A stretch of DNA of 64,000 nt from Luteibacter sp. OK325 (GTDB taxonomy: Bacteria; Pseudomonadota; Gammaproteobacteria; Xanthomonadales; Rhodanobacteraceae), in assembly GCF_003050935.1 (NCBI RefSeq), contig NZ_QAOX01000008.1, positions 162,970 to 226,969 of the forward strand, in the 5' to 3' direction. Position numbers and translations under genes: made by a program. Each line of letters starts with the position of its first letter. Positions within the stretch are counted from its first letter, which is position 1. Positions 42,449 through 52,164 of this stretch are shown here, piece by piece. Under the pieces are notes generated by a model. That model saw nothing but the letters and a program-made list of their open reading frames with translations. It was not told the origin of the DNA and made no database searches.

Positions 42449-43797
42449 AGAATGCCGAGGCCCTGGATGCTGGCCGTACCGGATTCGAAACCTGCGAGTT
42501 CGGCAAAGCGCTTGCCGCGCTCCGCATAGTCACGAAACTGGTCGAAGCTCGGCGCGCCGGGCGACAGCACGATGACGCCGTCACCGCGCAGGGCATCGCG
42601 TGCGGCGCCCACTGCGGCGGCAAGGTCGAGTGCGCGGTAAACATTGCCGATGCCGGCGGCCTCCAGTGCATCGGCGATACGCGGCCCGTTGCGGCCCTGG
42701 CAGATGATCGCTTCGGGCGCGTGCGTCCGCATCGCTTCGACGAACGGCGTCCAGTCGAGCCCACGATCGTGGCCTCCGACGATCAGCGCGGCGCGTGCCG
42801 TGCCGACGGTTTCGAGCGCGGCAAGACTCGCCAGTGGCGTCGTGCTGATCGAATCATTTATCCAGTCCAGGCCATCGCGCTTGCCTAGCGGCTGCAGTCG
42901 ATGCGGCAGGGGCACGAAGCTAGACAGGGCCGGTGCGGCAGCACGCGCGTCCAGTCCCATGATCTCCAGAGCAGCCAACGCGGCGCAGGCGTTAATCGCG
43001 TTGTGCAGGCCGGGGGCCGAGACACGATCAGCACGAATGACGTCTTCCACGCCCCGACGGATCCAGCCGTCGGCGACGTGCCAGTCGGCTGCACCACCGA
43101 AGGTATACAACCCAGGATGATCGCCAGCGCGGGCCAGCAGCGCAGGCTGCATGGCGTTGACCAGCACCTTGGTCGACGACGCCAGTAGCTTCAGCTTGTC
43201 GTCGACATAGCGCTCGCGTGAGCCATGCCAGTCGAGGTGCTCCTCGTACAAGCTGGTCACCACACCGAGGCTCACGCCCGAGGCCTCACCTGTCTGGAAG
43301 CTGGATAGTTCGACAACCCAGAGGTCGGCCGTTTCATCGTCCAGTTCCAGCAACGGAAGACCGATGTTCCCGACGAGCGCCGTACGCACACCGATCGAAC
43401 GGGCGAGGTGCGCGATCAATGCCGAGGTGGTGCTCTTGCCCTTGGTGCCCGTCACCGCGATGGTGTTCGCCATCGGGTGGCCGGCGAACCATAGCGCGGT
43501 ACCGGACGTGAATCGCGTGCCGCGCACTTGAGCGTCGAGCAGCTCCGGTTTGTACGCCGAAATGCCGGGTGATTTGATGACGATGTCGTAGCCGGCGAGA
43601 GCGTCTGCATCCGGCGCAACGTCACGAACATTCACATCAGGGAATACGTCACGCGCCGCGTCGGCTTCATCAGCTGCGCAGTACAGATCAACTGCCTGTC
43701 CCGGCACATGCCGCGAGAGTGCATTCAGCGCAGCACGCCCTTCGCGACCAAACCCCCAGACGGCGACGCGTCGCCCGGTGAGATCAGCCCAACGCAT
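42445..43797 (-). CDS. murD2: MurD2-type UDP-MurNAc-L-Ala: L-glutamate ligase
   Basis: 450 aa Mur ligase: TGTKGKSTTSALIAHL P-loop, ELSSFQ, EEHLDWHGS, and INDSISTTPLAS. In Xanthomonas oryzae such a MurD2 adds L-Glu rather than D-Glu, and MurL then epimerises it; the adjacent murL upstream supports that assignment. Start ATG 43797 (MRWADLTGRRVAVWGFG) lies inside the murL end (14-bp overlap). Confidence 0.9.
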   Translation of the reverse strand: MRWADLTGRRVAVWGFGREGRAALNALSRHVPGQAVDLYCAADEADAARDVFPDVNVRDVAPDADALAGYDIVIKSPGISAYKPELLDAQVRGTRFTSGTALWFAGHPMANTIAVTGTKGKSTTSALIAHLARSIGVRTALVGNIGLPLLELDDETADLWVVELSSFQTGEASGVSLGVVTSLYEEHLDWHGSRERYVDDKLKLLASSTKVLVNAMQPALLARAGDHPGLYTFGGAADWHVADGWIRRGVEDVIRADRVSAPGLHNAINACAALAALEIMGLDARAAAPALSSFVPLPHRLQPLGKRDGLDWINDSISTTPLASLAALETVGTARAALIVGGHDRGLDWTPFVEAMRTHAPEAIICQGRNGPRIADALEAAGIGNVYRALDLAAAVGAARDALRGDGVIVLSPGAPSFDQFRDYAERGKRFAELAGFESGTASIQGLGIL

Positions 43798-45133
43798 CCA
43801 GCGCTCCAACCAGACGCGCTGGCACCAGATGCGAAGCACCCGGCTTCAGCCACGGCTCGAGCGCGAGCTCGTCGCGGTCCAGCTGCGGCAGTATTTCGCG
43901 ACGGAAACGCGCGACCAGCGCATCCTCTCGCCACTCCGGTCGCTCGGCCAGCGAGGCCAGCGCGGCGCGGGCTTCCGCACCCTCGCCCACGCACTCGAAG
44001 GGTTTGTGATCCTTGTATTCCAGCAGCGCATCGAACGCACCGGCGAGCGCGTCGTCGTCGAGCAGGTTGCGCCCGAAGATCGACACCAGCCGCGGCTTGG
44101 CCATGAACGGCGCCAGCGCGAGGAAAACGAAATGGCACTTCGGGCACTGTCCACACCAGCGGTCCGCCGGCTTGGGGCCGAGGATGCGGAAATTGCGATT
44201 GCAGCTGGAGAACACGTCGAAATACGCGCCACCCAGACGGGCGAACGCGCTGGTGACGGCGAGCTCCGACCATGGCCGCAGCAGCGAGCAATAGTCGAGA
44301 TCGGCGGCGACATGCGTATGGATGTAGTCGTGCAGGGTCTTCTCGAAACCGAAGCCCTTGCTCCACTGATGGTTAACTTCCTGACCCTCGTACTCGAGAG
44401 TCGCGACCGATGCCGAGCGCTCGTTGGCGAACACCACCGAATCGTAGCCGTACAGCACAGCCGCTACGATGAGGATCACCGAGTTGATCGCGGTGACCGG
44501 GATGTGGCCATTCCAGGCGCCCAGACGATTGAGCTCGAACAGGCCCGGCGCGAGTTCGCGCGAGATATTCAGTGTCGACAACCCGGTGCGCGCCGCACAC
44601 TCGGCAATGAGTGGCGAGTTGCCAACCCACGTTGCCGTCGCGTCGGCGCCGATCGATTTCACGGCTTCCACAGCCACGACCGAATCCTTGCCGCCGCCGA
44701 TGGGAAGCAGCGAACGATGCGGCAGGCCGATCGCCGACGCGCGCGCGGCCGCCTTGCGTTCGGACGGAAAGGCGATGCGCGAGCGCAGGTCGAGCCGGTT
44801 GCGATAGGCGAACTCGGCCAGGCCGTGCACGTACAGCGCATTGAGCATGGAAGCGCTGTCTTCATCGAGGGATTCACCTTCGACGACGATCGTCTCCGGG
44901 ATGCCCGCCTTGTAGTAGCTGACACCGGCAACCAGGTGAAGCAGACGCAGGGCGGCTGCAAAGGCGGCCTCGCGTTCCACCGGCACCGCGGGGGCGCCGG
45001 GGAAGGTCACGCGCTCGATCAGTTCCGGGCCCTCGTCGAAGGCATAGACGAGTTCGGCCACGCCGTCGGCGAAGCCGTGGCGAACGAAGCGGAAGCGCTG
45101 GCTTCCACGCGGATCGATGAGCGTGTCGGTCAC
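43784..45133 (-). CDS. murL: MurL, UDP-MurNAc-L-Ala-L-Glu epimerase
   Basis: 449 aa. LPIGGGKDSVVAVEAVKS resembles a PP-loop ATP pyrophosphatase motif (S/GGGKDS), fitting the ATP-dependent epimerase activity of MurL that yields the D-Glu dipeptide precursor without glutamate racemase. Other blocks: EINHQW-like QEVNHQWSKGFGFE, SSCNRNFRILG, and WCGQCPKCHFVF (possible metal site). Overlaps the aspartate kinase/DAP decarboxylase stop by 4 nt (ATGA). Confidence 0.93.
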   Translation of the reverse strand: MTDTLIDPRGSQRFRFVRHGFADGVAELVYAFDEGPELIERVTFPGAPAVPVEREAAFAAALRLLHLVAGVSYYKAGIPETIVVEGESLDEDSASMLNALYVHGLAEFAYRNRLDLRSRIAFPSERKAAARASAIGLPHRSLLPIGGGKDSVVAVEAVKSIGADATATWVGNSPLIAECAARTGLSTLNISRELAPGLFELNRLGAWNGHIPVTAINSVILIVAAVLYGYDSVVFANERSASVATLEYEGQEVNHQWSKGFGFEKTLHDYIHTHVAADLDYCSLLRPWSELAVTSAFARLGGAYFDVFSSCNRNFRILGPKPADRWCGQCPKCHFVFLALAPFMAKPRLVSIFGRNLLDDDALAGAFDALLEYKDHKPFECVGEGAEARAALASLAERPEWREDALVARFRREILPQLDRDELALEPWLKPGASHLVPARLVGALDALG

Positions 45134-47742
45134 GGCAGGAGCACCTCGTCGGCTTCGTCACGCAGGTTGTAGCGCGAGGACATGACGGCGCCATACGCAC
45201 CGGCCTGCGCCACGAGGATCACATCATCCTCCTTCGACTCGGGAAGGCGTCTGTCCGATCCGAGGATATCGCCTGACTCGCAGATCGGGCCGACCACCTG
45301 GTACATGGTGGTCGCCGGTTCGCTGTAGCGGCTGAGATTGGTGATTTCGTGCCAGGCGTCGTAGAGCGCCGGGCGAATCAGGCTGTTCATGCCGGTGTCG
45401 AGGCCGAGGTAGCGCATGCCTGCGCCCTTCTCCTTCTCCTGGGTGACCTTGGCCAGCAGCACGCCCGAGTCAGCCACCAGGTAACGACCCGGTTCCATCC
45501 ACAGTTCGAACTGCGGGTAAGCCTGGCGCACCGAGGTGAGCACGCGGTCGAGAGCCGCCATGTCCAGTGCGGTCTCGCCCGGATGCGAGGGCACGCCCAG
45601 GCCACCACCGATATTGAGCACGCGAATGGTTCCGATGCGCTCGGCCAGTGAGGCCAGTTGCGAATACACCTCGCCCCAGTGCGCGGCGTCGAGAATGCCC
45701 GAACCCAGATGCGCATGCAGGCCGATGACGCGCGCGCCAGCCGCGTCGGCGAGACGCAGGAAGCGATCCAGATGCTCGATGGGCACGCCGAACTTGCTGC
45801 CCGTACCGCCAGTCTTCACTTTGTCGTGATGGCCGAGACCGCGACCGAGGTCCACGCGCAACATGATGTCGCGACCGGTGAACATGTCGCCCCAGTGCTC
45901 GATGGGATGCAGCGCGTCGATCGTGATCGTTGCCCGCGTCTGCAAAGCGGCTTCGAAATCCCGGCGGGCGGCGAAGTTCGGCGTGAACAGCAGAGGCACG
46001 TTGTCGGGCACGGCGGCCGACACGGCGGTGAGCTCGCCGGGCGACACGCATTCGAATGCGAAGCCTTCCTCGGCCAGCACTTTAAGGATGCCCGGATGAG
46101 TGTTCGCCTTCACCGCATAATGAGCGCGATCGACGGCGCGCAACGATTTCACGCGACGTGCCTGCGCGCGCACCGTCGGCAGGTGATACACGTAGCGGGG
46201 CGTGCGCTCGTCGGCGAGTTGTACGAGCTTCAGGCGCTCGCCCTGCCACCATGCCGCCGCCGGTAGCACCGGTTCGCCGGCGCCGTAGAGGGTCTGCCAG
46301 GAAGGGCCGAATACCATACTGTCATCCGTGCGCAGGGCACCCGCGCCGATAAGGAGTTCATGCAGTCGCGGCAGCATGTCGTCGACCACGTCCTCGTCGA
46401 CGACGAAGGTGATGTTGAGGTTGTTCGAGGACTGCGAAATCAGGTGCACGCGCAACTGACCGAACTCTGCCAGCACGCCCGACAGCTTGTGCAGCATGGA
46501 ACGCATGCCGCGGCCGACCAGGGTGATCGCCGCACACGGGGCGATCACCTTGACCCGGCACACGCGCGCCAGGTCCGCGGCCAGCGCCGCGATGGCGTCG
46601 GAGTCGAGCAGGTTCTCAGTGGGATCCAGCGACACGGTGACGTTGGTCTCGGCCGAGCCGATCAGGTCCACCGACAGGCCGTGGCGTTTGAAGGCGTCGA
46701 ACACGTCGGCGAGGAAGCCGACCTGCTGCCACATGCCCACCGACTCCATCGATACCAGGGTAATGCCCTTGCGCGCGCTGATCGCCTTGATGCTCGGCGC
46801 ATGCTCGCGCACCTCGGGACCAATCGACGTCCCTTCCAGCTCGGGACGGTTGGTGTCCTTGATCAGCAGCGGCACGCGCGGCTCACGCAGCGGCGACAGG
46901 CAGCGCGGATGCAGCACCTTCGCGCCGGTGGAGGCGATTTCCTGGGCTTCTTCGTAATCCAGACGCTGGAGCAGCCGGGCACCGGCGACCTGGCGCGGAT
47001 TGGCACTGAACATGCCCGCCACGTCGGTCCAGATTTCTACCCGCAGGGCCGCGAGCAGTGCGCCGAAATACGCCGCCGAGGTGTCCGAGCCGCCACGGCC
47101 GAGCAGCACGGTGCGACCGGCTTCGTCGCAGGCGATGAAGCCCTGGGTGATGAAGACCTCGCCACGTGCGGCCAACGCCGCCGACAAAGCCGGATCGTGA
47201 TGCGGCTCGACCATGGCCGAGAGCAGGCGTGTGCGCTCGTTCTGGTTGGGTAAAGCCACCGAGTGAAGGCACTCGCGCGCATCCACCCAGGTGGTCGGCA
47301 AGCCGTTCGCACTGAGGAACGCCGCACCCAGCGCACTGGACATGAGTTCGCCGTGGGCCTGCACGCGTGCCTGCCAGGCCAGCTCACCCAGGTCGGCCGC
47401 GCCTGCCTGCGCCAGATCGGCCAGATCGACCAAACGTGTGCCCAGGGTATCGGGCACTGCCAGCGACATCTCGGCCAGCAGGGCGTGGTGGCGATCGGCC
47501 AGGGCGGCGGCCGCGTCCGAGCGCCGTTTCGAATCCGCGTGCGTGCAAAGCTGTTTCAGGCCGTCGGTGATTCCGGACAAGGCCGAGACCACGATCAGCA
47601 CGCGCGCGCCTTCGGCGCGGCGGCTGGCGGCCAGCTCGAGGATGTTGCGCCAGCGTGCGGCGGTGGCCACGGAGGTGCCACCGAACTTCATGACGATCCA
47701 GGGCGCGTTGGCGGGCAACGGCGCGTTTGCGTTTTCGCTCAC
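45130..47742 (-). CDS. Bifunctional aspartate kinase / diaminopimelate decarboxylase
   Basis: 870 aa fusion. Aspartate kinase (about 15-295, IVMKFGGTSVATAARW, FITQGFIACDEAGRTVLLGRGGSDTSAA region), ACT regulatory region (about 320-460), then DAP decarboxylase (about 475-865) with the PLP lysine in HYAVKANTHPG and the partner-site cysteine in PICESGDILGSD. It catalyses the first and last steps of lysine synthesis. The GTG start 47742 gives MSENANAP before the kinase. Heads an operon with murL and murD2, all linked by overlaps. Confidence 0.95.
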   Translation of the reverse strand: MSENANAPLPANAPWIVMKFGGTSVATAARWRNILELAASRRAEGARVLIVVSALSGITDGLKQLCTHADSKRRSDAAAALADRHHALLAEMSLAVPDTLGTRLVDLADLAQAGAADLGELAWQARVQAHGELMSSALGAAFLSANGLPTTWVDARECLHSVALPNQNERTRLLSAMVEPHHDPALSAALAARGEVFITQGFIACDEAGRTVLLGRGGSDTSAAYFGALLAALRVEIWTDVAGMFSANPRQVAGARLLQRLDYEEAQEIASTGAKVLHPRCLSPLREPRVPLLIKDTNRPELEGTSIGPEVREHAPSIKAISARKGITLVSMESVGMWQQVGFLADVFDAFKRHGLSVDLIGSAETNVTVSLDPTENLLDSDAIAALAADLARVCRVKVIAPCAAITLVGRGMRSMLHKLSGVLAEFGQLRVHLISQSSNNLNITFVVDEDVVDDMLPRLHELLIGAGALRTDDSMVFGPSWQTLYGAGEPVLPAAAWWQGERLKLVQLADERTPRYVYHLPTVRAQARRVKSLRAVDRAHYAVKANTHPGILKVLAEEGFAFECVSPGELTAVSAAVPDNVPLLFTPNFAARRDFEAALQTRATITIDALHPIEHWGDMFTGRDIMLRVDLGRGLGHHDKVKTGGTGSKFGVPIEHLDRFLRLADAAGARVIGLHAHLGSGILDAAHWGEVYSQLASLAERIGTIRVLNIGGGLGVPSHPGETALDMAALDRVLTSVRQAYPQFELWMEPGRYLVADSGVLLAKVTQEKEKGAGMRYLGLDTGMNSLIRPALYDAWHEITNLSRYSEPATTMYQVVGPICESGDILGSDRRLPESKEDDVILVAQAGAYGAVMSSRYNLRDEADEVLLP

Positions 47743-47832
47743 GGGATTCTTTGCAGTGAAAAACCCCCGAAGTGTTGCGCTGCAACGGAAAAAAGGCAAT
47801 GTGGGGAGCCAGGTATCGGGGATGCTGCCCTG

Positions 47833-47912
47833 TGTGGGAGCCGGCTGTGCCGGCGATGGCCTCTCCCGCCAAGCCGCTCCGTTGGCTTTTCGCCGCTGAA
47901 GCGGCTCCCACA
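47833..47912. repeat. REP-like inverted pair
   Basis: TGTGGGAGCCGGCTGTGCCG unit and inverted CGCCGCTGAAGCGGCTCCCACA; shares GTTGGCTTTTCGCC with the element at 8775. In the divergent gap between the kinase/decarboxylase gene and the permease. Confidence 0.92.
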
Positions 47913-47951
47913 TGGCATGATTCATTTCTCGCACGAAGGCCATCGACACAC

Positions 47952-49265
47952 ATGGAAAATCCCGGATACGCCCGCCGTCTCACCCTTATGGACGCCGCGC
48001 TCATCGTCGTCGGCGGCATCATTGGCGGGGGCATCTTCCTCAATCCGGGCATCGTGGCGCAGCGCACCGCCTCCGGCTGGGTCTTGCTCAGCCTGTGGGT
48101 GGCCGGTGGCCTGCTCACCCTGATCGGCTGCCTTTGCTACGCCGAACTCGGGGCGCGTCGCCCCGAGGCGGGCGGCAGCTATGTCTACCTGCGCGAGGCC
48201 TTCGGCCGGCTGGCGGGCTTCCTGTTCGGCTGGACCATGCTGCTGGTGATCTACAGCGGCAGCGCCGCCGCCGTGGCCACGATCTTCGGCAGCTATGCGA
48301 CCTCCGTCTTCGGCCTCTCGCCCGGCCTGGTCAAGCCGCTCGCGGTAGGTGCCCTGGTCTTCGTCACCGGTATCAACCTGTTCGGTATCCGCTTCGGCGC
48401 CCAGGTACAGAACGTGTTCGCGATCCTCAAGCTGGCCGCCATCGCCGTGCTCGTGGTCACCGGCCTGGCCTTCGCCGGCGTCGGCACGACGCAGGCACTG
48501 GCCACCAGTCCGACCGCGGTAACCGGTTCGCTGGCTGGCGCCCTGCTGCCCGTGCTGTTCGCCTTCTCCGGCTTCAGTTATCTCAACAACCTCGCCGGCG
48601 AAGTGCGCGATCCGCAGCGGACTCTTCCCCGCGCCCTGGTCGTCGGCATGCTCGTGGTAATTACGGCCTACGTGCTGGTCAACTATGCGTACCTGGCCGT
48701 CCTCGGCCATGACGGACTGGCCAACAGTAACGCGCCCGCTGCCGACGTGATGAGCCGCGTCTTCGGTGCGCCGGGTGCAAAGCTGATCGCCATCGGCATC
48801 GCTATTTCCACCCTCGGCTTCTGCAACATCACTCTTGTCGCCGGTGCGCGCGTACTGCAGGTGATGGGGCAGGACGGCCTGTTCTTCTCCAGCGTGGCAC
48901 GGCTGCATCCGCGCTACCGCACGCCGAACATCGCGCTAATGATGCTTTCGGCGTGGGCGATCGTGCTGGTCCTGCTGGCCAATTACGGCCAGTTGCTGGA
49001 CTTCGCCACGTTCGGTGACTGGGCAGCCTATGCGGTCACTATCGCCACGCTGTTCTGGTACCGCCGGCGCAGTAAGGAACGTCCGGTGTTTGCCACACCT
49101 GCCTATCCACTACTGCCACTTCTGTTCCTCGTCGCGGTCATCGGCGTAGTCGTTGCCTATAGCCTGGACAAGCCGCTCAGCGCCGGTGTGGTCTGCCTCG
49201 TCGTCCTTGCCGGCCTGCCCGTGTATGCCGTGTGGCGACGTCTGTTCAGTAAAGTGACTCGCTGA
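47952..49265 (+). CDS. APC family amino acid permease
   Basis: 437 aa, about 12 membrane helices. VGGIIGGGIFLNPG in helix 1 (APC substrate-binding G-rich unwound region), GGSYVYLREAFG, and FSYLNNLAGEVRDPQRTLPRAL. Family members import or exchange amino acids or polyamines; substrate unknown. ATG 47952. Followed after 47 bp by the (2Fe-2S) subunit gene, possibly one transcript. Confidence 0.92.
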   Translation: MENPGYARRLTLMDAALIVVGGIIGGGIFLNPGIVAQRTASGWVLLSLWVAGGLLTLIGCLCYAELGARRPEAGGSYVYLREAFGRLAGFLFGWTMLLVIYSGSAAAVATIFGSYATSVFGLSPGLVKPLAVGALVFVTGINLFGIRFGAQVQNVFAILKLAAIAVLVVTGLAFAGVGTTQALATSPTAVTGSLAGALLPVLFAFSGFSYLNNLAGEVRDPQRTLPRALVVGMLVVITAYVLVNYAYLAVLGHDGLANSNAPAADVMSRVFGAPGAKLIAIGIAISTLGFCNITLVAGARVLQVMGQDGLFFSSVARLHPRYRTPNIALMMLSAWAIVLVLLANYGQLLDFATFGDWAAYAVTIATLFWYRRRSKERPVFATPAYPLLPLLFLVAVIGVVVAYSLDKPLSAGVVCLVVLAGLPVYAVWRRLFSKVTR

Positions 49266-49312
49266 ACAAGGGCACCGATGCCACAATGGCCCGGTTCAGC
49301 TGAGGAAAGCAG

Positions 49313-49861
49313 ATGGCACAGCAAGGCCCGACGTCTCCCGTACCCGTCCCCAACAAGGATGCCAGTCAACCGGTGTCCAAACCCGTACGTGAAGGCATCG
49401 ACCTCATCGTCAACGACAAACGCTATCGCCATACCGGCGAAGCAGGCATGCCCCTGCTCTGGTATCTGCGCGACGTGCTTCGCCTCACCGGCGCCAAGTA
49501 CGGCTGCGACCAGGGCGATTGTGGTTTCTGCACGGTCATCGTCGACGGCAAGGCGCTCGCCGCCTGCCAGACGAAGATGGAAAAGATGAGTGGCAAGCGC
49601 GTAACCACGGTCGAAGGCCTGGCCGGCGCCGACGGCAAGCTGCACCCGGTGCAGCAAGCCTGGATCGACGAGGACGCCATCATGTGCGGCTTCTGCCAGC
49701 CCGGCCAGATCATGGCCGCGGTGGATCTGCTCTCGCACCAGAAGAATCCTTCGGACGCGGACATCGACAAGATCGGCAACCTGTGCCGCTGCGGCAGCTA
49801 TGGCCGCATCCGCAAGGCGATCAAGCGTGCGGCGGGCGCGATGAAGGATTCGAAGGCATGA
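49313..49861 (+). CDS. (2Fe-2S) subunit of a xanthine-dehydrogenase-family oxidoreductase (IorA-like)
   Basis: 182 aa with two [2Fe-2S] motif sets: YGCDQGDCGFCTV with a following C (plant-type), and CGFCQPGQIM ... CRCGSYGRIRKA. A 25-residue non-conserved leader precedes it. It passes electrons from the molybdenum subunit. ATGA overlap with that gene. Isoquinoline 1-oxidoreductase or aldehyde oxidase type. Confidence 0.92.
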   Translation: MAQQGPTSPVPVPNKDASQPVSKPVREGIDLIVNDKRYRHTGEAGMPLLWYLRDVLRLTGAKYGCDQGDCGFCTVIVDGKALAACQTKMEKMSGKRVTTVEGLAGADGKLHPVQQAWIDEDAIMCGFCQPGQIMAAVDLLSHQKNPSDADIDKIGNLCRCGSYGRIRKAIKRAAGAMKDSKA

Positions 49862-52134
49862 GCGGTGAAGTCCGTCTTTCCCGCCGCCGCTTCCTGAGGT
49901 ACGCCGCGGGCACCGCGGGTGCCTTGGTCATCGGCATCGGCAGTGCCGAGGCGCTCGATCGTCCCACGCCGGTCGCCCTGCTCGGCGATGCCTGGAGCCA
50001 GCTCGGCCCCTATCTGCGTGTCGCCGCGGACGGTCGTATCTTCATCGGCGTGCGTGACCCGGACAACGGTGAAGGCACGTCCACGTCGCTGGCACGGATC
50101 ATCGCCGAAGAAATGAGCGCCGACTGGGGCCGCGTCATCGTCGAGCCGCTCGGGCTGGGCGTCGAGCAAGGCAACGGCGAGCCGCGCTTCACCTACGGCC
50201 GTCAACGCAGCGGCGATGCCACCAGCATTCCGGCGGCCTGGGCCGACCTGCGTCAGGCCGGCGCACTGGCGCGGTGGTTGCTGTTACAGGCGGCAGCCCG
50301 CCGCCTCGGCGTACCGGCCGACCAGCTTCGTGGCGAGAACGGCATGGCCGTCGCCGCTGATGGCCGCAAGATTTCCTACGCCGACCTCGCCGCCGCGGCC
50401 GCCGGCATCGACGCCCCGGCGACCCTGCCGCCGCTGAAGCAGCCCGAGCGCTACACGCTCATCGGCCAGCCGGCCGGCGACGTGGACGCCACGGCCGTGG
50501 TGACGGGCAGCCTGCGTTACGCGCTCGACGACAGCCTGGGAAATCCGGTGATCGTCGTGATCGCGCGTTGCCCCTATCCCGGCGGCACGCTCGATACCGC
50601 CGACCGCGACGCGGCGAAGAAGGTCAAGGGCGTCTATGACGTCGTGACCATCACACCCGAGCAGGGCCAGCCGGCAGGCATGGCCGCACAGGCGCCGGCG
50701 CTGGCCGTGCTGGCCGAGGACACCTGGGCGGCGCTGGCCGGCCGCGCGGCGCTCAACGCGACGTGGAAAGCCGGCGACAGCCCCGAGCCCTCCTCCTCCG
50801 TGCTGGAACAGAAGGCGCTGGAGCTGTTCGGTGACGACACCGCCACGCCCACCATCGTGCGCGAAAATGGCGACATCGCCGTCGCGCGGAAGAAAGCGGC
50901 GAGGGCCCTCGAGGCCACTTATTTCCAGCCGTGGGTGGCGCATGCCACTGCGGAAACCCCCAATTGCGTCGTTCGCCTGGATCCGGACACCAGCGTGACC
51001 GTGATCGCGGCGACCCAGTCGCCGCGCCAGGTCTACACCGTCGTGCAGCGGATGACCGGGTTCCGCCCCGACCAGATCGATATCCAGGTGCCACGCGGCG
51101 GCGGCGGCTTCGGTCGCCGGCTCGAGCAGGACTACATCGCCGAGGCAATGGCGGTGGCGCTGGCCAAGAAAGACGAGGCCATCCGCAGTCGACCGCTCAA
51201 GGTTCTCTGGACCCGCGACGACGATCTCGCCCGCGATTACTACCGTCCGATGGCCGTACACCGCCTCAATGCCTCGCTCGACAAGAGTAAGAAAATCGTC
51301 GGCTGGCACCAGCGCATGGCCAGCCCTTCCGCCCTCGTCGGCCGCAGCACGCCCGACAATCGCCTGTGGCAATCCGAACTGGTCGCCGACGCCCTGCCGG
51401 CCGGTCTCGTGCCGAACTTCCGCAGCGACTGGTATCCGCTCGACTCGAAACTTGCCCGCGGCGAATGGCGTGGATCGCCCCATGTGACGCCCACGTTCGC
51501 CTCGGAAAGCTTCATCGACGAACTGGCTCATTCGGTCAAGGCCAATCCGCTCGATTTCCGCCTTGCCCTGCTCGGTGAGCCGCGCCAGCTGCCTTACAGC
51601 GGACGCGGCGGCCCGATCGACACCGCGCGCCTGGCCAATGTGCTCAAGCTGGCCGCCGACAAGATCGACTGGAGCCGATGGCTTCGCAGCGAGAATGGCC
51701 TGGGCATTGCCTGTTCCTACGTCTTTGGCGCCTACGTCGCGCATGCGATCGAGGTGGCCCCCACGGCCGACGGCATCGACATCCACCGCGTGGTCTGCGT
51801 GGCCGATGTCGGTCGTGCCATCAATCCGCTGGGCCTGGAAGCCCAGTTGCAGGGCGCGACGATGGACGCGCTCTCCACCGCCCTGAACCTCGCCATCACG
51901 GTCAAAGACGGTAAGGTGCAGCAGACGGGCTTCCGCGACTATCCGATCGCCACGACGCAGCCGCTGCCGTATGAGATCGAGACCGTCATCGTGCCGTCGA
52001 CGGCCGAGCCGACCGGTGCCAGCGTGATCGGCGTACCCTCGGCGGCACCGGCGCTGGCAAACGCGGTATTCCGTGCCACGGCCGTGCGAGTGCGTCGCCT
52101 GCCCCTGCTTCGCGAGTTCGCCCGCCTGCGCTGA
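49858..52134 (+). CDS. Molybdopterin-binding subunit of an isoquinoline oxidoreductase-like enzyme (IorB-like), Tat-exported
   Basis: 758 aa. Twin-arginine signal LSRRRFLRYAAGTAGALV; two Mo-cofactor binding regions with PRGGGGFGRRLEQDY. There is no FAD subunit gene, fitting IorAB-type two-subunit dehydrogenases that hydroxylate N-heterocycles or oxidise aldehydes, with the complex in the periplasm. The IorA-like partner lacks its own signal and presumably hitch-hikes. No cytochrome acceptor or XdhC/MocA maturation gene is adjacent. Confidence 0.9.
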   Translation: MSGEVRLSRRRFLRYAAGTAGALVIGIGSAEALDRPTPVALLGDAWSQLGPYLRVAADGRIFIGVRDPDNGEGTSTSLARIIAEEMSADWGRVIVEPLGLGVEQGNGEPRFTYGRQRSGDATSIPAAWADLRQAGALARWLLLQAAARRLGVPADQLRGENGMAVAADGRKISYADLAAAAAGIDAPATLPPLKQPERYTLIGQPAGDVDATAVVTGSLRYALDDSLGNPVIVVIARCPYPGGTLDTADRDAAKKVKGVYDVVTITPEQGQPAGMAAQAPALAVLAEDTWAALAGRAALNATWKAGDSPEPSSSVLEQKALELFGDDTATPTIVRENGDIAVARKKAARALEATYFQPWVAHATAETPNCVVRLDPDTSVTVIAATQSPRQVYTVVQRMTGFRPDQIDIQVPRGGGGFGRRLEQDYIAEAMAVALAKKDEAIRSRPLKVLWTRDDDLARDYYRPMAVHRLNASLDKSKKIVGWHQRMASPSALVGRSTPDNRLWQSELVADALPAGLVPNFRSDWYPLDSKLARGEWRGSPHVTPTFASESFIDELAHSVKANPLDFRLALLGEPRQLPYSGRGGPIDTARLANVLKLAADKIDWSRWLRSENGLGIACSYVFGAYVAHAIEVAPTADGIDIHRVVCVADVGRAINPLGLEAQLQGATMDALSTALNLAITVKDGKVQQTGFRDYPIATTQPLPYEIETVIVPSTAEPTGASVIGVPSAAPALANAVFRATAVRVRRLPLLREFARLR

Positions 52135-52164
52135 TTGATCGCTGTCTACCGCCCGAGGTACCGC

